From: FEN-727 sp036508635
Lineage (GTDB): Bacteria; Actinomycetota; Geothermincolia; Fen-727; Anoxymicrobiaceae
Assembly (NCBI GenBank): GCA_036508635.1
Contig: DATCGY010000138.1
Coordinates: 1 to 19,522, forward strand
DNA: 19,522 bases
Direction of reading: 5' to 3'
Shown: positions 1-7,439 of the stretch, one piece after another
Numbering within the stretch: the stretch's first letter is position 1
Layout: each line of letters starts with the position of its first letter
Notes under the pieces: generated by a model
The model's input: the letters and a program-made list of their open reading frames with translations, nothing else
The model's database searches: none
Told to the model about the DNA's origin: nothing
Program-made: the position numbers and the translations under genes

Positions 1-179
1 CTCCGAGCACCAGGCCCGGCATCCCGGGAGCTCCGACCGTTTACATCGGCCTGCCGTTCCTTCTGCTCCTGGTCGGCTGGCTGGCTTTCGCCGCCACGGG
101 AAAGCTCAAAGCGATCAGGTCCTCGCGCCTCGAGGCGGCTCCTGTGGACCACTCCGGGGATTCACGTCCCGAAGAATGA
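1..179 (+). CDS. C-terminal end of an unidentified membrane protein (partial)
   Basis: An open frame enters from the left edge (first whole codon at base 3) and stops at TGA 177-179. The 58 visible residues hold one strong hydrophobic segment (VYIGLPFLLLLVGWLAFA) followed by a basic stretch and a short polar, acidic tail ending in RPEE. This looks like a last transmembrane helix with a cytoplasmic tail. Codon third positions are GC-rich like the neighbours. The next gene on the opposite strand stops three bases further on, so the two genes converge with no room for a separate terminator. I do not recognise the family from this fragment. Confidence 0.5.
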   Translation, partial: PSTRPGIPGAPTVYIGLPFLLLLVGWLAFAATGKLKAIRSSRLEAAPVDHSGDSRPEE

Positions 180-182
180 GAG

Positions 183-1979
183 TCATCGCCGCGGGTTGTG
201 CGGAATCGCGAAGTTCCTCGCCTGACTGTTCCTGACAGATGGGTTGGTCGCGTTTATTATCGATTCAGCCTGGCCCGAGGCCAGACCGACGAGCAACAGG
301 TCGACCCCGCTCTCATGAAGCATCAGTCTCTTTTTCCATTGTGGCGAGAACTTCCTGTCGAAGTTGTAGAGCGACATCAGCGCGAAAAACTTGTTCATGA
401 TCCGGGCCACCAGCCGCCAGAAGGCGCTTCCTGGCTCGGTACGGTCTTCGCGGTAATGCGTCGACAGGTTCAGGAAGTGGAGAGCCATGTATCTGTAATC
501 ATGTTCCCGCAGGAAGAGGGCCGTCTTTGCGATAAGGAAATCGGAGAGGGCCCCCGGCGCGTCGAGCCTGGTGCGGTGAACATCAAGTGAGTAACCCAGG
601 TCCGGGTACAAAGGTACCCAGTGCATGAACCCGACCGGGCTCATTTCTCGGTCATAAGCGATGGAGAGCAGGCAGTCGGGGTCTTCCTGGCTGAGGAGCC
701 TGCCAAGCCCCATCGCGAAACCGCTCTCGTCGTGCCCGCCGCGCCAGTCGGCCGAGATCTTCGTGAGCTCGTGCCTGACATGGGCGGGGATGCTCGCATT
801 GAACATGAATTCAATAGTGATACCCGAACGCTCGAGCTTGCTGACGGACTGCCTGAGTTTCCTCACGTCCCGGCCCTCGAGAGAGAAGCCATGGAGGTCG
901 ACGATGGACTCCTCACCGAGGACGAACGTCCTGAATCCAGCCTCCTCGTAGAGCGTCGTGAGCTCCGCGCTTTCACCGACACCGCCCATACGCCAGCCCC
1001 GCTCGAGGCAAAATGATTTGAAAGCCCTGATTGCGTCTGGAATGAGCTCGGCCGGGCCGACTGGGTCCGCTGAGATAAGGGCGACGTCTCCAACACGCTT
1101 GTACGCGATGAACATATCCTGTCCGTAGAAGAAAAACGCCTTGTCGCGCCTCAGGTTGAAGTACGCGAGCGAATCGGAGCCGTAGCGCCTGACCAGATCG
1201 CGGGCCTGGTCGAGGACGTCGCCATCAGTGTCGTCGGGCTCCCGGTAAGGCCGGAACAGAAGCACGGCCATCGAGATGACAACAAAGAGGCCCAGCAGTA
1301 TGAGAGAGGCCCTGTAAACGACCATCCATCCATCGAAATCCAGGTGGCTCTTGAATGTGGCGATCTGCACGGAGCGGTAGGCAAGAGCGTAGATACTGCT
1401 TCCGCCGATTCCGAGGTTGGAGCGCCCGGCGTAAAGGCCCGCGATCCCGTAGCAGAAGAATCCGGCTGTCATTACGGGCATGGCGATTCTCATTTGCCTC
1501 AAGGACCTGCGATCGGGAAGCCCGGGGAACTCCGGGAGTGCGACGAGTAGCACGAGGCCGAACGCCAGGGTCAGCGCGCTCCTGACCAGGTTCTGGTCCC
1601 CGACGAAGCTGAAGAATGCCTGGAGTATCACCACCGAGGACAGAATGATAAGTGCCGCGCGCTTCCTCAGCCAGAGTTCGTACGTCAGGAAGAGAAGGAA
1701 CAAACCCATGAGCAGAGATAGCATGACCGGACCGGGCCACGACCAGATCCTGACGAATCGCTCCAATCCGGAAGCAACGGTTCCTATCCCGTGGCCCAGT
1801 GCCGCGGTGAAGTTCAGGAGACTCATCACCAGGGCTGTTCCTATCGCCAGGGTCACAGCCACCGGGCGCGTCGGGACGATACGCCTTGAGATCTCTATTC
1901 GTACAGTCTTTACCCTGGGCTTGATCAAGAAGTCGGCGTTCCTTTCCATTAAAGGCCGGTGAGTCTTTGAGGTTCGCAT
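183..1979 (-). CDS. MprF/LysX-type phosphatidylglycerol lysyltransferase (DUF2156) membrane protein
   Basis: Predicted to transfer an amino acid (typically lysine) from aminoacyl-tRNA to phosphatidylglycerol at the inner face of the membrane, which lowers surface negative charge. With the start at 1979 it has about 598 residues. The first half holds about six hydrophobic segments (for example LAIGTALVMSLLNFTAAL and LILLGLFVVISMAVLLF). The second half is a DUF2156 GNAT-like catalytic domain beginning near RRYGSDSLAYFNLRRDKAFFF and ending near YNFDRKFSPQWKKRLML, both typical of this family. There is no fused lysyl-tRNA synthetase domain, unlike mycobacterial LysX, and the membrane part is shorter than the full MprF flippase. 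The frame stays open up to 2105, but that first codon is TTG inside the terminator of the gene upstream. ATG 2075, 1979 and 1949 are possible starts and none has a good Shine-Dalgarno, so the start is uncertain. Amino-acid specificity cannot be read from sequence. Confidence 0.85.
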   Translation of the reverse strand: MRTSKTHRPLMERNADFLIKPRVKTVRIEISRRIVPTRPVAVTLAIGTALVMSLLNFTAALGHGIGTVASGLERFVRIWSWPGPVMLSLLMGLFLLFLTYELWLRKRAALIILSSVVILQAFFSFVGDQNLVRSALTLAFGLVLLVALPEFPGLPDRRSLRQMRIAMPVMTAGFFCYGIAGLYAGRSNLGIGGSSIYALAYRSVQIATFKSHLDFDGWMVVYRASLILLGLFVVISMAVLLFRPYREPDDTDGDVLDQARDLVRRYGSDSLAYFNLRRDKAFFFYGQDMFIAYKRVGDVALISADPVGPAELIPDAIRAFKSFCLERGWRMGGVGESAELTTLYEEAGFRTFVLGEESIVDLHGFSLEGRDVRKLRQSVSKLERSGITIEFMFNASIPAHVRHELTKISADWRGGHDESGFAMGLGRLLSQEDPDCLLSIAYDREMSPVGFMHWVPLYPDLGYSLDVHRTRLDAPGALSDFLIAKTALFLREHDYRYMALHFLNLSTHYREDRTEPGSAFWRLVARIMNKFFALMSLYNFDRKFSPQWKKRLMLHESGVDLLLVGLASGQAESIINATNPSVRNSQARNFAIPHNPRR

Positions 1980-2102
1980 CTCACGATGGAGCGAAAGTAT
2001 ATCATTGCATCCGGTTCCTATCTGGTTGCTTTCGCCAATATCATTGCAGAGTCCTTGAGCGAAGGTAACCGCCATTCGGGTGGAAAGACCCCGATCGTTG
2101 GG

Positions 2103-2136
2103 CAAAAGAAAGGCCCGGGCAAATGAACCCGGGCCT
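2103..2136 (-). terminator. Intrinsic terminator of the Ala/Lys-rich secreted protein gene
   Basis: A perfect 9-base-pair GC-rich stem (AGGCCCGGG at 2111-2119 with CCCGGGCCT at 2128-2136, 8-base loop) is followed, reading on the minus strand, by TTCTTTTG. It lies 23 bases past the stop codon at 2159. On the plus strand no T-run follows, so it is directional. It also argues against starting the next gene at TTG 2105. Confidence 0.85.
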
Positions 2137-2158
2137 CTTGTTGGCTTGTCGGTCGACC

Positions 2159-2644
2159 TTACACGGGGATGTTGGGAACCACCGGCAGGTAGCTCTTGAG
2201 GCTGTTGAGTATCTCCAGGACCTTGGCCTTAACCGGGGCAGCCAGGGCTGCTGCCCGGGCCTTCACGCTATCGATTATCGTCTTGATCTGGGCGGCCGCC
2301 GCTGTGACTATCGGTTTTATCGCGGCTTTCGCGTTGTCGGCTATCGCCTTGAGCTCGGCCTTCGACGCAGCCAGTATGGCTTTTATGGCGGCAGGGTCCC
2401 TGACGCCTTTGAGCGCCGCGATCGTTTCGGTGACGACCTGCTTCGCGTCAGCCTTGGCCTGGACGAGTATCGGCTTGATCTGCGCAGCCGTGTCCTGTGC
2501 TATCGCCTTCACCTGGTTGACGGCATCCGTCACCCAGGAGGGCACCTGAACGCATTTTGGCGCTGCCAGACCCATCGCGGGTGTCAATGCCAGAATGAGG
2601 ATTACCATGAGCACGCTGCCGCTTACAAACATCCTTGCCTTCAT
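2159..2644 (-). CDS. Small exported Ala/Lys-rich amphipathic helical protein
   Basis: A protein of 161 residues with a Sec-type signal peptide (MKARMF, a hydrophobic core VLMVILILAL, then AMGLA-AP as a likely cleavage site). The mature part is almost wholly predicted helix, rich in Ala, Lys, Ile and Val, with repeated phrases such as IKPILVQAKADAK, IKAILAASKAELK and IKPIVTAAAAQIK, roughly in 11- and 22-residue steps. It ends in a Pro-rich tail (YLPVVPNIPV). There is a single cysteine just after the signal. The pattern resembles lipid- or surface-binding amphipathic helices (apolipoprotein- or phasin-like), but I recognise no named family. ATG 2644 is chosen over the upstream 2674 start because AAAGGGG lies 6 bases before it and because the signal peptide then starts at Met. 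It is monocistronic, with its own terminator downstream. Confidence 0.75.
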   Translation of the reverse strand: MKARMFVSGSVLMVILILALTPAMGLAAPKCVQVPSWVTDAVNQVKAIAQDTAAQIKPILVQAKADAKQVVTETIAALKGVRDPAAIKAILAASKAELKAIADNAKAAIKPIVTAAAAQIKTIIDSVKARAAALAAPVKAKVLEILNSLKSYLPVVPNIPV

Positions 2645-2933
2645 CAAAAGCCCCTTTCTTTGGGCAATGCCCATGGCCCCCAGCCAGCATTCCTTACCTC
2701 TTTATTATTCGTAAGCAAGCAATTTTGGCTGAATAGCACTAAAGAGCCATTAACTATCACCCACGGGTGACTGGTGCGCTTCGAATGGTTATCTGTCAAC
2801 CAGCCAAACGATTGTTTTTCGAAGCAGTTCTACATCTGGAAAAGCAAGGCGATATATAGCGGATCCAGTGGCTCGACCTAAGCGGGCCATGCCCGGCTCC
2901 CCCGGCAATCATCGCCCGCGCGGGACGGGCAAT

Positions 2934-4175
2934 TTAGAAGAAGGTTTCGATGGCGGTTTCGAACTTGTGTTTCTGGAATCTGTCAGCAAGGCCCATGTCG
3001 CCTTCGAAGATAATGGATTTGAACTCAGGGCCGAACTCCTCCTGGAGTGCCACGGCGATCTGACCCTGCAGCCTGGAAAACGTGTGACAGCTCCTGTTGT
3101 CATGAAAGAGGACTCCGTCCGCCTCGAAGTCCATGACCATCTCTTTCCAGAGCTGTATCCGTTGCTGGATGGTCAGGTTTGTGTACATGACGCAGTATGC
3201 TTCGGCCATGCTCCTCAGCAGGTTGTCGAAGCTCGAGCAGTCGAGCTGCTTGGTCCAGATATCGAGGTAAGTCGAGCCGACGACAGCGATACCGCGCCCG
3301 GCCATATACTTCTTGAGCTTCCCGAAGTTGAACCACGTCGCGAGGTTGTCCCATAGCAGGCGGTGGTTCTCGGGTTCGACCGCGAACTCGCCCCTGGAAA
3401 CGGCATCCCTCGTCTCGTCGTTCAGCGTACTGTAGTACTGAATAGCCTTCTCGGTCCCACGTTCGGAGACGATCAGCGCCATGTGGAAAAAACCGTCGAA
3501 CGCCGTGATGGGCGAGGGCTTCAGCTTTCCGAACCCGAGGTACTCTCTCCAGAGGGTGACGGCCGTGTTGGACCTCTCGGAGACCTCGAGGAGGCGGTCG
3601 GTATCGAGGCGGGTGCCGGTCACTTCCTCGAGGAGAGCTATGACGTCGAGAAGCTGTCTTCTGACGTAATCGATACGGAGGTCGTCGACCACACCGTCGT
3701 ACCTGTTGCCTACATTGATGACCTTCAGCGGCTTGCCACCACACAAGCGGGAGAGGTTCTGGTACCACTCGGCTACGACATCGCACTGGTTGTTGCACGC
3801 GAGCAAGACGTCCGGAGGCGGCAGGAACGGGACACCGGCCTCCAAGCCGGGGTCGACACCTCTTTCGAGGACCTCGGAGAGGTACCCGGTGTTGGCGAGC
3901 TCGTAAGAGCAACCCATCCTGTCGAGCGAGCAAGAGCCTATCGCCTTTTCCGCGAGCCGCTCCGCCAGTCCCCGGGTGATGAGGGATACCGCATGGTTTT
4001 CCGGGTACACCGCAATGCAGTCCGGCTCGAAAGCCTTGACGAGCTCGACCGGGAAGAGGGCGGTCACGTAGACGACCGGAATCCCGCTTTTTGCTGCCTC
4101 GCCGACCCGTTCATAATGCGCGGACATCATCTCTTTCTGCATCGCGCCTGCCGTCTTCTTCCCGTGGTCAGTCAT
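2934..4175 (-). CDS. Benzoyl-CoA reductase / 2-hydroxyacyl-CoA dehydratase family subunit (BcrB/HgdB-like)
   Basis: About 413 residues, the usual length of the B-type subunit of this family, whose members hold a [4Fe-4S] cluster and pass single electrons to an acyl-CoA for reductive dearomatisation or radical syn-dehydration. Family signatures: AFDGFFHMALIVSERGTEKAIQYY in the middle, YTNLTIQQRIQLWKEM near 331-346, and ADGVLFHDNRSC near 352-363. Likely cluster ligands are C89, C127 or C131, and C363. The gene overlaps the preceding acyl-CoA synthetase (ATGACTGA junction), so the two should be translationally coupled. ATG 4187 in the same frame is an alternative start; the frame opens at TTG 4208. 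Members normally work as a pair of related subunits plus an ATP-hydrolysing activator, and neither partner is in this window. The exact reaction (benzoyl-CoA reductase, hydroxyacyl-CoA dehydratase or other) cannot be settled from sequence. Confidence 0.87.
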   Translation of the reverse strand: MTDHGKKTAGAMQKEMMSAHYERVGEAAKSGIPVVYVTALFPVELVKAFEPDCIAVYPENHAVSLITRGLAERLAEKAIGSCSLDRMGCSYELANTGYLSEVLERGVDPGLEAGVPFLPPPDVLLACNNQCDVVAEWYQNLSRLCGGKPLKVINVGNRYDGVVDDLRIDYVRRQLLDVIALLEEVTGTRLDTDRLLEVSERSNTAVTLWREYLGFGKLKPSPITAFDGFFHMALIVSERGTEKAIQYYSTLNDETRDAVSRGEFAVEPENHRLLWDNLATWFNFGKLKKYMAGRGIAVVGSTYLDIWTKQLDCSSFDNLLRSMAEAYCVMYTNLTIQQRIQLWKEMVMDFEADGVLFHDNRSCHTFSRLQGQIAVALQEEFGPEFKSIIFEGDMGLADRFQKHKFETAIETFF

Positions 4176-6033
4176 CGAAGATGTCATCTCTCTTTGCGAA
4201 GGTAACAAGCCTGTCGCGGTTGGTGGGGTCGCGATATCTCTCTATCTCATTCCGGTATTCGACGGCGGTGAAGGGCACCGGCCTCTTGCCGACGATCTCG
4301 TAGAGGACGTCACCCGGGTCGTCATCGAGCTCCGGCGTCCTGAGGATGAACTCGTATTTGAGCCGCGCTTTTATCACCTTCATCGTGTCGGTCATCGGCA
4401 GCGACGCCCGCAGCCTGATGAACCTGGGGCGCATGTAATGGGGGAGATTCTCCGTGCAGTACTCGCACAGGCCATCGATGTCGAACGCCTCTGAGTCCTC
4501 GGGCTCAACTACGAACATGGGATCGTCCTCTTTGCCTTCAGATTGGGGAACCCCGATGACGCCGACGTTTCTGACACCGTCAAACTTGATGAGGATCTTT
4601 TCGGCGTCGACGGGCGCCCAGTTCTCGCCTTTGAACCTGACCCAGTCCCCTGTCCTGCCGAGGAAGATAAGGTACTTGCCCCCGTCCCGGCTGACTATCG
4701 CTCCGAGGTCACCCATCCTGTAGAAATCTTCCCCGCCGAAAGTGATGATGCGCTTTGCGCTCTCGTCCGGAAGGTTGTAGTAACCCGTGAACGCCGAGCC
4801 TCCGAGGGACGCCTGGCTGACGATCACCTCGCCGGCGGCGTTGTCGAGGTTGGTTATCCTTCCGTTCGGGTCGACGATTGCCGCGTCGGCTTCACCGGGA
4901 GGCTCTCCTTCGCGGATCACTCTCACGTCTTTGATGAGCCCGCCGACGCTGTGATCGGGAGATGTCTCGTCTATCGCCGTAATCGCGCCCGCTTCAGTGG
5001 ACCCGAATATCTCGGTGAATATGTCCAGCCCGAAGATCTCTGAAAAAGCTTTCCTGTCAAACGAGTTCGCCCCGGTGCTGATCACCGTCCTGAGCCGCAG
5101 GTCGCTGAAATCTGGTGAGTCGTAGTTCTGCTCGAGGTGGCTCAACACGTAGTGTACCGGGTCGCCCACCGAGTTCCAGACCGTCGCGCCGGAATCCTCG
5201 AGGTCTTTCACGAAATTGCTCGAGCTGAACCTGCGCCTGAGCATGATCTTTGCGCCGTTCATCATCGCGGGCATGACGTTGAGATACAGCGAGTTGGAAT
5301 GGTTGAGGGGCATGCAGACGTAGCCGATATCGGTTTCCGTGTAACCGAGTATTCCCGTGCCGGTGACTCCGGTATCTATCAGCTTATTCCACGTCACCTC
5401 GATACCTTTCGGCGCACCGGTCGTGCCCGATGTGAATATGATGACAGCGGGCTGTCCGGCTTGCAGCGGGCAGGGCGAAAAGTCTTCGAGCGAATCGCGG
5501 ACCTCGTCCAGAAGGCCCTTTGCCGTGGCGGTGCCTTCGCCGGCATCCCCGAGCGAGTAGATGAAACCGGGAGCGAGCGACCGAAACCCGAACCTTGCCC
5601 GAGCCTCGAGGACCGTCCCTGTGAACGGCGTCCCCGCTCCCGGATGCACCGCGTCATCAGCGAACAGCATGTCGACGTCGATGTTGTTGATGTCGAAGGC
5701 GAGCTTTTCACCCATCTGGGCGTTGTTGATGCCGACGAGCGTTGAGCCGGAAAAAGCGCAGCCCCCGAGGATGAAGAAGAACTCGGGCCTGTTCTGCATG
5801 AAAACCCCGACGTGAAACCTCTCGGAGCCAGCCTTGCCTTTTACCTCGCGAACGCGGCTCAGCGCGTTTCCGTACTCGAGGGACTTGTTGTAGAGCTCGC
5901 CGTACGTGTATTCGGAGAGGCCGTCGTCGTCCTCACGGAAGGTCATGAAGACGCGGCCACGTATTGCCTCGTCTGTTCCAAGCATCGTTATGAGCTCGGT
6001 GAAGTTGAGTCCCCGGGTTTGAGAAAGGTTCAC
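4168..6033 (-). CDS. Acyl-CoA synthetase (AMP-binding, FadD-like)
   Basis: 621 residues, the ANL adenylate-forming superfamily. It should activate a carboxylic acid to acyl-AMP and then the CoA thioester in the cytoplasm. The ATP P-loop motif FTSGTTGAPKG is at about 200-210, the A5 motif FGSTE at 343-347, RMGDLG near 439-444 and a hinge GRTGDWVRFKGENW near 459-472. The C-terminal lysine region TMKVIKARL is near 550-558. It looks like the long-chain/FATP-type ligases by its LNHSNSLYLNVMPAMMNG and TMKVIKARLKYEF segments. The start is GTG 6033; there is only a modest GGGCGGG upstream. It lies 40 bases after hgcB and overlaps the BcrB/HgdB-like gene downstream, so it belongs to the hgc transcript by spacing. 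The substrate is unknown; the neighbouring reductase-family subunit makes an aromatic or hydroxy acid worth considering. Confidence 0.92.
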   Translation of the reverse strand: MNLSQTRGLNFTELITMLGTDEAIRGRVFMTFREDDDGLSEYTYGELYNKSLEYGNALSRVREVKGKAGSERFHVGVFMQNRPEFFFILGGCAFSGSTLVGINNAQMGEKLAFDINNIDVDMLFADDAVHPGAGTPFTGTVLEARARFGFRSLAPGFIYSLGDAGEGTATAKGLLDEVRDSLEDFSPCPLQAGQPAVIIFTSGTTGAPKGIEVTWNKLIDTGVTGTGILGYTETDIGYVCMPLNHSNSLYLNVMPAMMNGAKIMLRRRFSSSNFVKDLEDSGATVWNSVGDPVHYVLSHLEQNYDSPDFSDLRLRTVISTGANSFDRKAFSEIFGLDIFTEIFGSTEAGAITAIDETSPDHSVGGLIKDVRVIREGEPPGEADAAIVDPNGRITNLDNAAGEVIVSQASLGGSAFTGYYNLPDESAKRIITFGGEDFYRMGDLGAIVSRDGGKYLIFLGRTGDWVRFKGENWAPVDAEKILIKFDGVRNVGVIGVPQSEGKEDDPMFVVEPEDSEAFDIDGLCEYCTENLPHYMRPRFIRLRASLPMTDTMKVIKARLKYEFILRTPELDDDPGDVLYEIVGKRPVPFTAVEYRNEIERYRDPTNRDRLVTFAKRDDIFDD

Positions 6034-6073
6034 TCTGGACCCGCCCGCAACGCGTCGTCGGCCATGTTCGGGC

Positions 6074-6352
6074 TCAACAGCAACCCTCGCAGCCGCACGT
6101 CACCTCTTCGCGCCCTGTCAGTGCGGCCATTATCATCGCGCTGGCGCAGCCCACGCCACTATCAACCTTGATCGCCTCTTGCGAGCAGTTGAGGGCGCAC
6201 GCTCCGCACTCCATGCAGGCGTCCGGGTCTGCGAGGCGTACCGCGCGACCGTCCTCGGCGAAAACACCGTGTGGGCAGACGGTGATGCACATGCCGCAGT
6301 TGTTGCAGGCATCCCGGTCAAATTCCAGCGTGTTTATCTTTGCATTAGCCAT
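6074..6352 (-). CDS. hgcB: HgcB, ferredoxin partner of mercury methyltransferase HgcA
   Basis: 92 residues. Two ferredoxin motifs bind [4Fe-4S] clusters: C16-C19-C22-C26 followed by Pro, and C46-C49-C52-C56. The second ends NCS rather than the usual NCP. A conserved-looking C69 (GVGCA) and a cysteine-rich tail C86-C88-C91-C92 ending in a terminal CC pair are the hallmarks that separate HgcB from ordinary ferredoxins. In characterised methylators HgcB reduces the HgcA corrinoid to Co(I), and the tail cysteines are thought to bind Hg(II). It starts three bases after the hgcA stop (AAAGG 7 bases before ATG 6352), which is the standard hgcAB arrangement. Recognition rests on motif, tail and position together. 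Confidence 0.94.
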   Translation of the reverse strand: MANAKINTLEFDRDACNNCGMCITVCPHGVFAEDGRAVRLADPDACMECGACALNCSQEAIKVDSGVGCASAMIMAALTGREEVTCGCEGCC

Positions 6353-6355
6353 AGC

Positions 6356-7426
6356 TTAGCCTTTCCGCATGCGGGCGATCTTTTGGGCTGCGTTTACGAT
6401 TATACCCGTCACGGTCATGCCCGCCATGACCGGGACATACTTGAATATCTCTTTTCGGACCCCGCTCGGCGAGGTATAAGGCGTGGCCCCGGTGAAGTTG
6501 AGCGCGATGAAGGCCGTGAGTGGCGGCATCGCCAGGATGTACGAGGCCGCGCGCGTCAACCTGAGGGCGAGGCTCGAACCATCGTCTGAAAGAAGCGTTG
6601 CCGTAGCGGCGGCCAGGGCTACCATGCCACCCAGGATGAAGCCCTTTGCGCTGTACTCCTCGGCGGGTAGCCACGGCAGCAGGACCGGGACGCCCACCAG
6701 CCCGGCTATCGCGGCCCCGGCGATGCCGGCGGAAGCGATAGCGCCATCCGCGATATATGCGGCAAGTGAGATGCCGGCGGCAATGGGCAGTGCCTGGTTT
6801 GCCTCAACGGGGATGAGGACGACCCTGTCGCGCAGGTCGAAACGTATCCTGCGCATCTCGGGGGTCGCTTTGCCGGCACGGAGGAACTCGGGGATGTCCT
6901 CGGCCCTGACGGGGCCGTAGTCGACCTTGAAGCCGGAGCGCGCTTTGACCTCGTGAGCGGCGACCCCGGTGGCTCCGAGCTGGGGCACGAGCATGCGCCT
7001 GGTCGTGACGACGTCGGCGAGTCGGGAGCTCTCGATCCTGGCGAGGAGTTCGTCAGTCCCGAACGTTGCCTTGCCCGCGGCGCACCATACGTTGATCCCG
7101 AGAGTGTCGAGCACGAGGATGAAAGCATCCATGCCCGGGAGAGCGCTCCGCAGAGCGTCGAACGAGAGCTTGTAGTTGGCGGTGACCAGGACCGGGGAAT
7201 CTTCCCCGGCATTGCCGAGCCGGTACAGGCCGGGCTCGACGCGCCATCCGCCGCGCCTTATGCCGAGCCTGGCGGCGACGTGGGTCAGCTTGTCCTGTAA
7301 TGTAAGAGCGGATGTGGCAGTCTTGATCTCATTCAGGCCGGACGCGGGCGGAGGCTCGCACGTATTGCCCGGAGTGGCGGATTTCTGACCGCAGCACGAA
7401 CAACCGGCGTTCTCTTCTTCTTTCAC
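6356..7426 (-). CDS. hgcA: HgcA, corrinoid mercury methyltransferase
   Basis: Membrane corrinoid protein that gives a methyl group to Hg(II) to form methylmercury. About 356 residues from GTG 7426. Residues 60-190 form the corrinoid domain related to the large CFeSP subunit, with SPVLVTANYKLSFDALR and the diagnostic cap-helix motif INVWCAAGKATFGT (111-124). C115 is the expected lower-axial cobalt ligand. The common form has Gly where this protein has A120. Further family phrases are MLVPQLGATGVAAHEV and YGPVRAEDIPEFL. The C-terminal half holds about five hydrophobic helices and the typical NFTGATPYTSPSGVRKE. An N-terminal cysteine cluster (C9, C11, C12, C23) is unusual. GTG 7426 is preferred to GTG 7435 because GAGGTG sits 8 bases before it. 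It lies 13 bases after the AbrB-like gene and 3 before hgcB. Confidence 0.96.
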   Translation of the reverse strand: MKEEENAGCSCCGQKSATPGNTCEPPPASGLNEIKTATSALTLQDKLTHVAARLGIRRGGWRVEPGLYRLGNAGEDSPVLVTANYKLSFDALRSALPGMDAFILVLDTLGINVWCAAGKATFGTDELLARIESSRLADVVTTRRMLVPQLGATGVAAHEVKARSGFKVDYGPVRAEDIPEFLRAGKATPEMRRIRFDLRDRVVLIPVEANQALPIAAGISLAAYIADGAIASAGIAGAAIAGLVGVPVLLPWLPAEEYSAKGFILGGMVALAAATATLLSDDGSSLALRLTRAASYILAMPPLTAFIALNFTGATPYTSPSGVRKEIFKYVPVMAGMTVTGIIVNAAQKIARMRKG

Positions 7427-7439
7427 GGATGTCACCTCG

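Noticed and set aside
1980..2105. N-terminal extension of the MprF-like gene up to TTG 2105
   Set aside because: The first codon is TTG and lies within the terminator tail of the gene upstream, and the extra residues precede a normal basic N-terminus. An internal ATG start is more likely.
2880..2933. GC-rich palindromes (CCCGCGCGGG and CGGGC-CAT-GCCCG) after the BcrB/HgdB-like gene
   Set aside because: They could form hairpins at the end of the hgc transcript, but no T-run follows in the right direction and the stems are short, so I do not call a terminator or a repeat family.
2645..2933. Leader region of 289 bases, checked for a riboswitch or a small gene
   Set aside because: There is a short CACCC/GGGTG dyad near 2759-2770 and AT-rich sequence, but no recognisable riboswitch core, clear promoter pair or convincing small ORF.
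3363..4205. Long plus-strand open frame opposite the BcrB/HgdB-like gene
   Set aside because: It is a shadow of the real gene on the other strand, caused by high GC at third positions; its translation has no recognisable domain and no ribosome site was seen.
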